The position numbers were made by a program, and so were the translations under genes. From contig NC_066848.1 of NCBI RefSeq assembly GCF_001640805.2, positions 6,823,688-6,887,687 of the forward strand: a stretch of 64,000 nt of DNA, given 5' to 3'. The notes beneath the pieces were generated by a model, which worked only from the letters and a program-made list of their open reading frames with translations, searched no databases and was not told the origin of the DNA. This document shows positions 35,301 to 46,084 of the stretch, one piece after another; positions within the stretch are counted from its first letter, which is position 1, and each line of letters begins with the position of its first letter. This DNA is from Lates calcarifer. Its lineage: Eukaryota; Chordata; Actinopteri; Centropomidae.

Positions 35301-37255
35301 CTATGCAGCATTAAGGGGTAGAGGCTGTTTTTATTTGTTTTAGAGCTTAACAAAGTGTATCAGGTACAGAGGTTTTGTAATTTGTTTATAATACAGCAGT
35401 AAAGTCACCACATTCATCTTACCATCTGTTTGACCGACACCACTCTAAACAGGAGTAATAATCTTAAATAAACCAACATACCCACAGAGACAAAAAGCTG
35501 GTGCTTTAAAGACTGTTTGAGAGTGTATGATTTTAACTGTGGTATATTTAGTGCAGATGTTCGTTTCATTGTCTCTCTTTACCTTCAGAGATGCAGAGAC
35601 ATTCTTGCTCGACTCCAAAAAGGTCCAGGCGTCTGACGGGGGCTGGCTCGTGTTTGACATCACAGCCACCAGTAACCACTGGGTGATGAACCCACAGCAG
35701 AACTTGGGCCTGCAGCTCTGTGTGGAGACTGTAGATGGCAAGTGAAGTTCAGTTTTTCTTTCTATGAATTTGACATTTGTTCCTTCCTTTGTAACCTCTC
35801 CAGATTTATTTCAGAATCTTGGACTCTAGAAAGGGTCAGGAAGTTCATCTTTTGAGACAATCCACAATGTCTGCATTTGATTAAAAACTAATATCTTCAT
35901 TGACTTCAGGATAAATGTGACTTGTATATTTGACACTGATTTTTTATTTATCACCAATAAATAGCCCTAAATCCACAAAAAAAGATTAATGGATTGTCAT
36001 ATTCTTTGTATTTGTAAAGATGTCGGATTTCAGATTCACCTTGAAAGCAGTAATAAAATGATAAAATATCCTGTTTTTCTTTGGTTTTGTTTTGAAAGTT
36101 TTATTTACCTGCTGATTTTTAAAGGACGAAGTATCAACATAAAATCTGCTGGAATCATTGGGAGGAATGGGCCCCAGTCCAAACAGCCTTTCCTGGTTGC
36201 TTTCTTCAAGGCCAGTGGGGTGTTACTTCGCTCTGTCAGAGCTGCTGGTGGGAAAAAAAAGAATCACAATCGCAATAAATCCACTAATCAGCAAGAATCA
36301 TCAAGGGCACCAAAAACTGGAGGTATGCGCACTTTTATGATGTATTTTTTATTTTCTGTTATAATTTCTTTTACCCTATTTACCTGACATTAAATCTCTA
36401 AATTGGATACATTTTGACCACACGCTATCATTGCATCAGACTGTCCATTCATTTCTCACACTATCTAACTTAAGTCTCTGCAATGAAAAGCTCCAAAATG
36501 ACTGGCCAGATTGCCACATTCACCTCTGATCTGCATGCCAACTAAATTAAACTGAAATAACATTGCTGTGAATATATTAGCACTTGAAGTGATTGATCAT
36601 ATTGAGATATAATGGATAGTGGCTTCATTTTCAGATTATAACACCAGTGAACAGAAGCAAGCCTGTAAGAAACATGAACTTTACGTCAGCTTCAGAGATT
36701 TGGGCTGGCAGGTAAGACACACAAACACTGACAGAACTGACACATGGTCATGACATGATGAACTCTTTTTATTCAGATTATATGGTGACACTAAGAAATC
36801 ACAGCCCGTGTCGTAAATAAAAGAAGCAAATTGTCTTGTTTTTGTCAAGGATTGGATCATTGCACCTGAGGGCTATGCTGCTTTTTATTGTGATGGTGAA
36901 TGCGCGTTTCCACTTAATGCACACATGAATGCAACAAATCATGCAATTGTACAAACCTTGGTAAGTATTCTTTAGAGTGTTTTGCAGATGTGCATGGCAA
37001 TAAAATCACGTTTTGAGCTGCCATGATATTTTTTGCAGTTATAATTCATTTGAAGCTCACTGCTGTCACATCTCTTTTAAACCTACTCTGTGCTCTCATT
37101 TATAGGTCCATTTAATGTTTCCTGACAATGTGCCAAAGCCATGCTGTGCCCCAACCAAGCTCAACGCAATATCAGTACTTTACTTTGATGACAGCTCAAA
37201 CGTTATCCTCAAGAAATACAGAAATATGGTAGTTAGGTCTTGTGGTTGCCATTAG
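29366..37255 (+). CDS. bmp5: Bone morphogenetic protein 5 precursor, 7 coding exons
   Basis: Secreted TGF-beta-superfamily ligand that signals through BMP type I/II receptors and SMAD1/5/8. Exons: 29366-29864, 32281-32473, 35589-35737, 36125-36322, 36635-36711, 36850-36960, 37106-37255; total 1377 nt, 458 residues (human BMP5 454). The chain has a signal peptide (1 to about 27), then a prodomain with the hallmark [20 protein letters not shown] block and [11 protein letters not shown]. The exon 1 end, [17 protein letters not shown], leads into the [19 protein letters not shown] segment. A sequon NIT (near residue 215) lies in the prodomain. The furin-type site RSVR ends at residue 319, leaving a 139-residue mature ligand. 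All introns are GT-AG except intron 3, which reads GC-AG. The position between col21a1 and hmgcll1 supports bmp5 rather than bmp6 or bmp7. Confidence 0.96.
29865..32280 (+). other. bmp5 intron 1 (2.4 kb)
   Basis: Non-coding. Several AT-rich tracts (for example TTTA repeats near 30270-30285). No exon or RNA gene was recognised. Any enhancer here cannot be identified from one genome. Confidence 0.5.
32675..32875 (-). repeat. Dispersed teleost repeat, copy B (reverse orientation)
   Basis: Read on the minus strand, the segment begins 'cagtggtacaagaagtattg' and continues 'agaccttttac', then 'aagtaaaaggccagcattc'. These are the 5' end and following block of the percomorph repeat whose 3' part is at 565-855 (GTGGAAGAAGTATTCAGATCC ... 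AGTAAAAGTCCTGCATTC pattern). It lies in bmp5 intron 2. Confidence 0.6.
34150..34320 (+). repeat. Possible teleost interspersed repeat in bmp5 intron 2
   Basis: The block 'aaaggtaccctgtggagttg', a T-run, 'gacaaacaaagttatgttta', 'cacctaaacacactgt', 'ttctaacaaacatgttga' resembles a fish repeat beginning GGTGCCCTGTGGAGTTTTT. The match is from memory and only partial. Confidence 0.35.
35738..36124 (+). other. bmp5: bmp5 intron 3 with GC-AG splice sites
   Basis: The frame through GTA-GAT-G joins correctly to GA-CGA-AGT only if the donor is GCAAGT at 35738, giving VDGRSIN as in other vertebrate BMP5 proteins. GCAAGT is the classical strong GC-type donor. The nearest GT (35742-35743) joined to the same acceptor gives an early stop; joined to a cryptic acceptor at about 36131 it would give DGNIN, losing the conserved RS. 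Confidence 0.75.
36635..37255 (+). CDS. bmp5: bmp5 exons 5-7: mature cystine-knot ligand domain
   Basis: Three exons encode residues 347-458, which contain all seven conserved cysteines: Cys357 (QACKKHEL), FYCDGEC, the KPCCAPT pair (the second of the two makes the interchain bond), and the C-terminal RSCGCH. The sequon in HMNATNHA is the glycosylation site common to this BMP subfamily. No substitution at a cysteine or truncation was seen, so the ligand appears functional. The TAG stop is at 37253-37255. Confidence 0.95.
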
Positions 37256-38190
37256 TGGCTGGGCTAACTTTAATTTATGCTATCTGGTATGGGAATCGCT
37301 GGAAAACACATCTGCTGCAGGTGTGATGTGATGTACAGTATTATGTATATAAAGTTTTATTACCTAATTTATTTTCTCTCTTTTTTAATAGCACTGAATA
37401 TTGTGATATTTAAATGATTAGGACAAAATGATTTTTCTTTACGCCAGTTATCTCATAACTTTTGTGTCCGTTGGCATATACTCCCTCTTAGTTACATCTG
37501 TATGATAACTTTTATGAGTAAATTATTCACTGGAGTCTTCATGATACATAAGGTCGCTTCCCCTTCTGCTTGTTGTTCCCTTTCCAATAGACAACTATAA
37601 ATGCTCACTGGTCTATCTAGAATTAAACTTGGAGGTCAGTATATTTGCTTTTTCTTCAGTGCTAGAATAATGTCACAAAGTCCTGCATCACAAATTCATT
37701 TGATAAATAAGGGAGATGTTGAGATGATACTGTTAGCACTAACATCACAACTTGAACAGGCTATTGGAAATATTCTAAATCAAATTGGATCACTGGAAAA
37801 AAAGAAAAAAGTGAGTGTTCCTTAATATAAACCAAACTGCCCAAAGCTATTTTCAAGCTGTCACCGTCTTTCAGCACTGATACAGTTTCACCTTTTCCAT
37901 GCCAGCTTTTTTGTGTGTTTTATAAGCGAGTGTGTTCTCAGTAGGGGATTATGTCAGTTTGGAATGAAACTCTTAATATGTTGAGTGTTCACTTATGAAT
38001 GCTTTACAATTTATGTCCTTTTTAAAAAAAACATGTTAATGTAAATCTCTTCCATAAACATTGTCTCGTTCCTCTGTGAACTCTGTCATAGCTGCAGACG
38101 TCTTTGCTTCATGCTAATTCTAGTTCTCTTTTGGGGAAAGTATATCTTAATGTAGAGTGTTGTGTATTTTAATAAATGTACCACTTGAAA
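37256..38190 (+). terminator. bmp5: bmp5 3' UTR and candidate poly(A) signal
   Basis: AT-rich sequence follows the stop codon. The first AATAAA downstream is at 38171-38176, about 0.9 kb away. Further AATAAA hexamers at about 40432 and 41387 could serve longer isoforms. Assignment is by motif only. Confidence 0.4.
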
Positions 38191-41100
38191 ATCTTTTTTT
38201 CTTTGCCATTACTTGACCTTACGGCTTTTCTTGCCCTCAACTATATGCAGAAATGTGTTTTATGTTGGAGCTTTTTCTCCTTCTCCAGCTGTAAGTCCTC
38301 TAGCCTTTTTAAATTCAAGTTGTCCTTGTGTATTTCTCTTTGGAGCTGTGCGGATGTTTTACATGCTGTTGCTGGACTACCGTCTCAGATTTATAAATGT
38401 TTGACAAGTATGATATAAACTCGGGGTCCACCCATGGAGCCTGTTGACATGCTCTTGGGGAGTGGTAATGCAAGTGGTACAGTGCTAGCTGTAAAGCAGC
38501 ACTGTGACCTCCAAAGCCAGCCCAAAAGGGTGATTATCATGAGGCTGCCAGTGGAGAAATGTATATTATTTTGTAACCAATCCCTTCCAGATTATGGGGG
38601 AAAGATAGTATCCATCACATGATTTATGTGATGTGTATGGCACACCTCTGCTCATTTGGATTTTGTGCACTCATATTTTGGATGTTGGGCCATCTGTTCA
38701 GAGATGGGATTCACCCCTGGAAACAAAGTGGGGACCATAAACTAAACCGAGCGAGTTGTTATATTTCCTTCTTGTTCGGGATAAGAAGAATGTCCAGACA
38801 AGTGTGAGAGAACATGCTATTTCCAGAGCAGTGCTCTACTTACGCACTGATTTTCAATGGTCTTGGAAATGTAGGGATTAGGTTAAGGATTAATATTTAT
38901 TTACACAACTGTGTTGACCTTCACTGAACACAGGATATGTACTGTTGCACTTTTTCTCCGCACACCCCCACCTTCGCACTTTTATAACATTTTTTTTCTC
39001 TGACATGGCAGAACATTGAGTGACTGTATTTCACTTAATTAAAAGCAGTGGCTGGCCTGCCCAGATGTTATGTGGGCTGCATCTAAAAGGAGTGTTGACA
39101 TTCAGTGAATAGAAGAGGCCACCTGCTAACTTAACTCTTGGCTTGAGGGGTGCTTTGCATTCCTGTGGCCTGTTGCCTGGCATGATTACGCCTTGCACTT
39201 CACAATCCCATCTACTGTTTAATATCATGGATTCTTTCCAATTCAACTATATTTCTCCCTTTTCTGTAACGCCGGAGCTGCAATGAATGAGCTCCTATTT
39301 AAGTTCTCCAGAATTACACAGCCCTCTTGACAGCAACCTCCTCACCACATGAAAGGAGAGGGTAACAATTGCCATACTCAGGGCCAGATTAATATAGTGG
39401 CCCCTTCTCCTCTGAGACCCCCATGGTCAAAAACAGCCTGCAGTGAGTCAGAGGTGCCTTGACATTCATCAGATCAGCACTTCCAGTGGCCACTTCTGAA
39501 AAAGCTGGAAGAAAAGGTCACAACCCATGGCAGTTTACTTTTAATGAAGGGTTTCTTGTGCGTTATTCATGCATCACATGCTCAGGTTTATTGTATATGT
39601 CACAACATACTGTTAGCTTTACATAAACACACTTAAATAATGTCAGGATGCGTTTCCAGGTGCTGATATTAATTTTTTTTTCTACCAAAAACATGTTTAT
39701 TCTCTTAACCTGATTGAGAAAACAGATGTGTCCATGTGAGCGGCTGTTAAGAACATGTTCTTTTGTTCAGCAAAAGTGATATATTTAGTGAGGAGAGATC
39801 ATCTTGAAACTCTTAGCAGGCACGACTGGCTGTCTGTCAAAAGTTGCAAATGCTTGATGATTCAGGTCATTTTTTAAAATCTAATCTAAACCATCACCAG
39901 CAGGAAATACGTTGATAAATACTGCAAAACAAAAACGACGTGCTGAAAATGAGCCAACGATCTTGTCAGACCACCGACAAAGGTGTGCGTGCTGGAGGCC
40001 GCTCAGAAATGCTGTCTAACAGTACGAGTATCACAGATTAAATCACAGAAGCTGTGATACTTCTGTTTTCTGTTTTCTTTTTCAATAACAATTCAAATCC
40101 ACTTTTAGTGCAGCTATGTCTCAGTCATCCATTTTGAATAGTCTAAGATTCAAAGTAACTCAAGATAATAAACAACAGTTTATGTAAAAAGCAAGCAACA
40201 GAAATTGAAAAAGAAATAATATATTTTCCTTATGTATAGGCAAACAAGAAAAAAAACTCCACTTCATATTTTTCTGTGCCAGTGGCTCTTAAACCACTTC
40301 AAGGTTTCCAAGCCTTGTAGAACCCTTATTTTAATTGCCCATCAATGTTTTAATTATAGTGTATTCAAAGTGTTTTTGTGTAGTTACTCATTCATGTAAA
40401 CAAGTGTTCTGAATGAGTGTTGTGTGTTTGAAATAAAAGTCAAATGTGGTCAGTAGTCCATGAAAGAAAACTTGGATTTTAGTCAAACATACCCATAAAT
40501 TATGAAAACTAAACATTTGTTCACAGGCTTAGTGGAGTTATTAGGCCAGCTACTGTAAAAGCACACAATGTTATATTTGTGAATTTGACTTTTCATTAAT
40601 GTGCTCAGTTTCTGGTACAGTTAACTAATGCTGGCAGGTTAGATGAATGACATGATGCTTCTACTTTGATTATGTTTTGGTCAATTTATTACAGCTACAA
40701 AATGTAACAGTTATTGTTCATTTGGTTTAGTAGTTCCATGTTTCATCAATTTAGCCCCTGTTTCACCAGAGATCTTTTTCTTTCTGCTGCTCAAAGTTTA
40801 TTTTCAAAGTCTCACCTTGCAGTCCATACACAAGGCAAGTGAAATTGTATCTAATAAAAATGTTGTGCAGTTTACCTAATTCATCTCCCCACATATGGTT
40901 CTCCTTATTTGTATTCTGTGGGTGGGCTATGACTTCCATACAGCTCAATCAGTCCCTCTCGAAAAGGGAGACCATATGGGTCACATTTTTACATGTTGTT
41001 TGGTATGACAAGGCTGCAGCAGGACCAGTGAGGAATGTGTCCTCACAGAGGGCAACGCAGAAACGCTGTTATGTTTGCTCATTATTCACTTATGCATATG

Positions 41101-44100
41101 AGCCTCCCGAGCCAGAGAGTAGAGAGGGTTTTGGGTTCTTGGAATTACAACAGACTGTTTGTGAACTCAACTGTCGCTTCATATTACTATTAGAGGTGGC
41201 ACCTGTGCATTTAAATCATTTCTATACTTTGAAATCTTGTGCTTTTAGTTTAACACATGCATTAAAATGCATGGGCTAGCTACAGCAGTGCTTTTCCGAG
41301 GCAATTTAATAAATTAATTCATAAATCTAAACCCTCTGTTTACTTTATATAACTATAAAATGGATTTACACGCAGTTGTTTTTAAAATAAATCCTGGTTG
41401 AGCTTTCCATTTTTTTCTTTTTCTATTGCATGCAGCATTTATGTAACATATTTTCCATGAGAATCCAGAAAAACATGAGTCTTTTAAGATTCTTTTGTGG
41501 GTTTGTCTCAGTGGAAATAAAAGCGTCTGTCATGATATGCTAACAACGTCTGCTCTCTTTTCTTTGTGCAGGTTAGTTATGTCCTCATGTCGCCCATCTA
41601 TTTTACTATTTATGTCGAAGAACACATAAAAATTTTTTTAAAGCCTTAAAGGAAAAAAACAAACCAATGCAGATGCGCAGGACTTTAACTTGTTTCTGAG
41701 GCCAAGGATGTTTCTATCCTTTAAAGCTTTAAAGGATAGCTTTAAAACCAGTGTTTAATATGCTGCCAAAACATGGTACATCAGATGATTATGGGTATAT
41801 CTGGGCACAATTATGAAATAAGGGAGAAAGAAAGAACAAAAGCAAGACAGAAAAAAACACAATTTATTCTATAAAGGTAAACCTTTTCTATTAAAACCTG
41901 ATGTTCCGTTGTCTCCAAAATGAAAACACTCATAAAAGTCCATTTTGAGTTAATCATAATCACTGTCGAAGCCAAGGTAATTAAAAGTATCTAGTTGTGT
42001 TTATAATGGAGATTGAAGGTATTACTTTGGTCAGCGGACCTGCAGCTACCACTGTGTATTACTTACCTCTCTGCAGCTGATTAAAGCAAGACAATAGCAC
42101 ATCTTTTAGAATTTTAAAGAACCTCTTGATTTATTAGCTTTTGTATGGTATTTAAAGGCCTTTCATGTACGTCCAAGGGTTTAAACAATGGAAACTATCA
42201 TTCATTGGTATCCACCTTACTGCACAATGCACTGCATTGAGCGTTAGAAGAAAGGTGGGAGACTGGGAAGATGACACGTGCACTGTCCCACGCTGTGTGT
42301 CTGCTTCTGTCCGCCATAAATATTTCACTCTGACAGTGTTGGCCCTCTTCAAATACAAAAACTGAGTCAAAGTCAGGTATCAAAAATGTGTTATTTTAAT
42401 AAGTTGAAGTTTACCTTACCTGTTATCTTCTCAGATGATCATGAAAAATGAACATAGCATGCTACCATACCAATTTAGAAAGCAAATAGAGATGTCAACA
42501 GCCACCACTTAACCCAGTACATGTGAATTCTGGCTGTTGTAAATTTTCCTGTGAAATGCAGTTTCTCCCACCAAGGATATGCATACACTGCAGGAAATCT
42601 CTGTGCTTTATGATCCAGCCGGAGCTGTAATCCAGCCGTGAGGTCCCCTATGGTACAATATAATTTGTACAATAAATATCTGGCTGCTTAGAAACAATCC
42701 ACTTGTATGTATCTGTGACAAAGCGGCATTGGCTAGTGCCTTTGTGAAGTAAGAGCTAAAGGCTGTAGCATGTTGGAATGAATTATTATTAATAATTAAG
42801 TGGTGAGGATTTAGGTGTTTTGATCACACTTCTTATTAAATACAGACTAATGTTCATCATTCTGAACAGGCTGGTGCACAGAGTTCCACAGTGTTATTTT
42901 GATCAAGCAGGAGAAATTGTATTTTTTAATGAATTAAACCTCAACAGCCCTGTATATGACCATGTGTGGACACAAACCCAACACACAGGTCAGTGGCTTT
43001 TGTGACTAAAAACCGCGGGACGCTCTGTGGTGTGATTACTGCGAGGATAATCTTTAACACACATGCTGTCTCTAAGGGGAGCTGTGGAAAGTTGGCTCAG
43101 AGTGGCCGGCCTTCCTGAACAAACTGTGAGGTAGGCTGCTGTTTTTATAAAGGCTTTACATTTGATTGAAAAATAAGTGTTTGTGGTTGTGTTTTTCTCA
43201 TGGAGTATAAGTAGTATTGGTGCCTTCCTTACACAAGTGCAAGATTTTTATATGTCTTCCTTCCTTGCTGTTTTTGTGCAGCATGACTTCAGTTTCAATT
43301 ATCAAGTGGTCTGGGTGTAATCAGTCCGGCTATATATCCAACAAACCCTTCCATCTTCCCTGGGTATGAAAGACTATGTCATGATTATTGCTTTCATGGG
43401 TGATGATAATGTGCTACTCGCTCAGCACCAGGACTCTCTTGTTGTTACAGTTCAGTTAAATCCATGATGTAGAAATTGAAGACGGATGGAGGATGAAAAT
43501 TGATTTAATCTGGTTCCTGTTTTCTTTCTCCCACTTTGTTTTGAGTGTATATCTGAGAGCTTAAAACCTCTTTCATGCCATGCCGAAACCTGTACCCCAT
43601 AAAGTACTGTTTTTCACATCTGTTTCTTTCTTAGTACAAAAAAAGAGAATAGTCCCTTTCTTTTATATGCAACATTTTCCAGTGCAGAAACATGTTGTGA
43701 CATTTGCACTGTTTGATTTTTATTTAATGTTTTGAAGCATTCATCATCTGCTTGGTCTCTTGTGTAAAATATACTGTTCTCAGGAGACATCTTACAAACA
43801 AGCCCAGAGACATCCTTTTTCCTGTCAACGCATATCTGTTTGCCCAATCTACACAAAGAGTTTAATCTTATAGAAAACATCTGTAGCTGTTTCTATTTGT
43901 TACTAGCCTGATGATTAAACTGAATTGCCATTTAGCATCACTTCATTATTTTACTCTATTTAAATCACTGTACAAATCGAACATGTGGGCAGTGATTTCT
44001 GAGGTCTGGAACTATGTGAGTCTCTTAGTGCTGTTGTGGTGCAAAAATCCACCATTTCATTTGAGTGTCAAATGCTGAACTTTGACGCAGAGAGTCCTGA

Positions 44101-46010
44101 AAATCTTCCATCCTGTGTACATTCTAAAAAACTGAAATTTACAATGTCAAAATTGCTATGTTCCCAGTTGCTTTAAAAGTAATCAAATAATATGTGTTAT
44201 TGTCATACCATGTAAATGTATGTGCTACAGAAAATGTTATTATAAATGCCTCACCTATCAGGGTCATCTTGAAACCACACCCAACTGTGAATCTATCTCT
44301 CTGACATCTAACAAAGAAGCTTTTTCCCACAGATGTCAGGTGAACTCTTTCAAAGTATAATCTTTTTTGGGAAAATGTCAGATCTTTGTCTTCTTATGTC
44401 TCGTCTTAAGCTTTTAAGTTTCTACTCACCTGCATTGCATTGATTCCCAAAAGCAGAAAAGCCCCTGAAGGCCAGTTCTTTAAAGTGACCCTCCGCAGCT
44501 GGTATTTGTCAAGATAAACTGCAGCTGCCGAGTTTCCTTGAGAGTAGAAATGTTAAAAGGCCAGTTAGGGTTAAGTGATTGATGCAGTTATCATTGACTG
44601 AAAAAAGCTTAACACTGAGAAGGCAACTTTTCCTTTAGGATAGACAGCAAATGATGAATTACATTGATTATGTAATGACAACAGATTTCTCAACCTTATT
44701 TTATCACATTATAAATGATTGTTAGACTAAAATTAGTTCCATAACATATTTATTCAAATGTTTTACATTCAGTGTACATACCCAGCCACATGCTCTATGG
44801 TAGCAGCAGTAGTGCTGCTGCAAAATGCTGTTTACATGATTTCTGGGCTCTGATGCATCTGAAAAAATTTTTAAAGCCCAACAAACAACACAACCATGAA
44901 ATTATTTCAAATGAATGAACAATATTTTTCAGGCAAATATAACTACAACAAAAATTCCCTTTATTCATTTTTGGAAAAAACTATTTTTGGAACTGATTTG
45001 GATTCATGTAAAAAAGGCAAATAAAAGTTTACAAATAAGGTTTAAAAGTCTATTCTTCAAAATTCAATCATTAAAACTGCAGTGCTCCTTCTTTTTCTGT
45101 ACCAAAGAAGACCATGAATAAGTGATTAGAGGTAATACACCAAAAGGCATTTTAAATTTTAGGGGGTGGCAACTGATAGACATCAACCTTGAAGTCTGCC
45201 ACAAAAAAGGTTTTTTTTTTCAGGGCTGATCATATGAGTCGCCCCCCTCCCCTGAGAGAGAGGTAGAGGTCTCTCATCACAGAGCAGTTTAGCGCGGTGA
45301 GATGGTTGAATGCTAGGACTTCATTAAGCCCCTCTATTGTTAACATCTGGGTTCAGAAGAATGGCTCTTTCTCTGGTAAATGTTGCCCTGGCTTAACAAG
45401 GGATTTTATTACACCATGCAGTTGACATTGGCAGCAGTGGCACGTCTGGCAATGGAAACCCTTCAACTGTTTAGGTCACAGGAGATCAATCAAAGCAGCA
45501 TGTTTCCTTGAAGCCCTCAGTTCTCACTAGCACAGGGAGGTGAGTATGCATCTAATCTTGTTGTTGAATCAAGATAACTGTAAGCCTGTTTTAAATGCTT
45601 CCACAGTGAAGAAAGCACTCAGTATCCAGCCGGTTAATAAATTATTATTATTGTTCCCTTTTCCTGCCCTGCACCTGCATTCCCTTTTTTGGCTGTACAT
45701 AATATATCTTTCCTCAAAATGCTTCCACTAGAATTCCCCATCCAAAGTGCAGCACTAATCTCCCACATCGCTCCATTTGCCACTTTGTTTCACACCATTT
45801 CCTCTCCTGCACTCTCCACTCCCACTCCCCCCACCCTCACCATCCCTCTCTGTTTTGATTCTCTCCCTGCTAGGGATGTGGCTGCCATGGCAACTGCTGA
45901 ATCATCCTCCACCGTCTGCAGCCGTCCTCTAATTCCATCTCCTCACGCAGCGAGGCCCTCCACCAGCCAGGCCTGCATTAGCGTATTGATCTGACTCTTC
46001 TCTTTGTTAT
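38191..46010. other. Intergenic region between bmp5 and hmgcll1
   Basis: About 7.8 kb with no supportable gene. The longest open frame (40839-41279, 146 codons) has no domain, no conserved motif and no splice context. A 26-bp perfect palindrome is listed separately. A C-rich, pyrimidine-heavy stretch runs from about 45730 to 45970. In mammals bmp5 is controlled by distant elements, so regulatory sequence may lie here, but I cannot point to any. Confidence 0.5.
41714..41739. repeat. Perfect 26-bp palindrome
   Basis: 'ctatcctttaaag' is followed directly by its exact reverse complement 'ctttaaaggatag'. There is no spacer. It could arise from an imperfect replication event or be the end of an unrecognised element. 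Confidence 0.9.
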
Positions 46011-46084
46011 ATTAGTTGCAGCAATCTGTGCAGGTTAGTCCCGGAGGATACAGAGGTGCAGCGGGCTGAACACCAGCCATTCGG
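46011..46084 (+). promoter_or_regulatory. hmgcll1: hmgcll1 5' leader with candidate splice acceptors
   Basis: Pyrimidine-rich sequence (from 45989) leads to TATTAG (AG at 46014-46015) and, 17-18 bases later, TGTGCAG (near 46031-46033), about 52-70 bases before the ATG. Either could be the acceptor of a first coding exon preceded by a non-coding exon. No TATA box or CpG cluster is obvious next to the ATG. Confidence 0.3.

Noticed and set aside
36158..36340. Alternative-frame open stretch over bmp5 exon 4
   Set aside because: Shadow of the true exon; the real frame carries the conserved prodomain and furin site.
40839..41279. 146-codon open frame between bmp5 and hmgcll1
   Set aside because: No domain, no signal peptide pattern, no splice partners and no family resemblance; sits in ordinary AT-rich intergenic DNA.
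45689..45994. Ser/Pro-rich open frame just before hmgcll1
   Set aside because: Arises from a C/T-rich stretch; ends before the hmgcll1 ATG and resembles no family.
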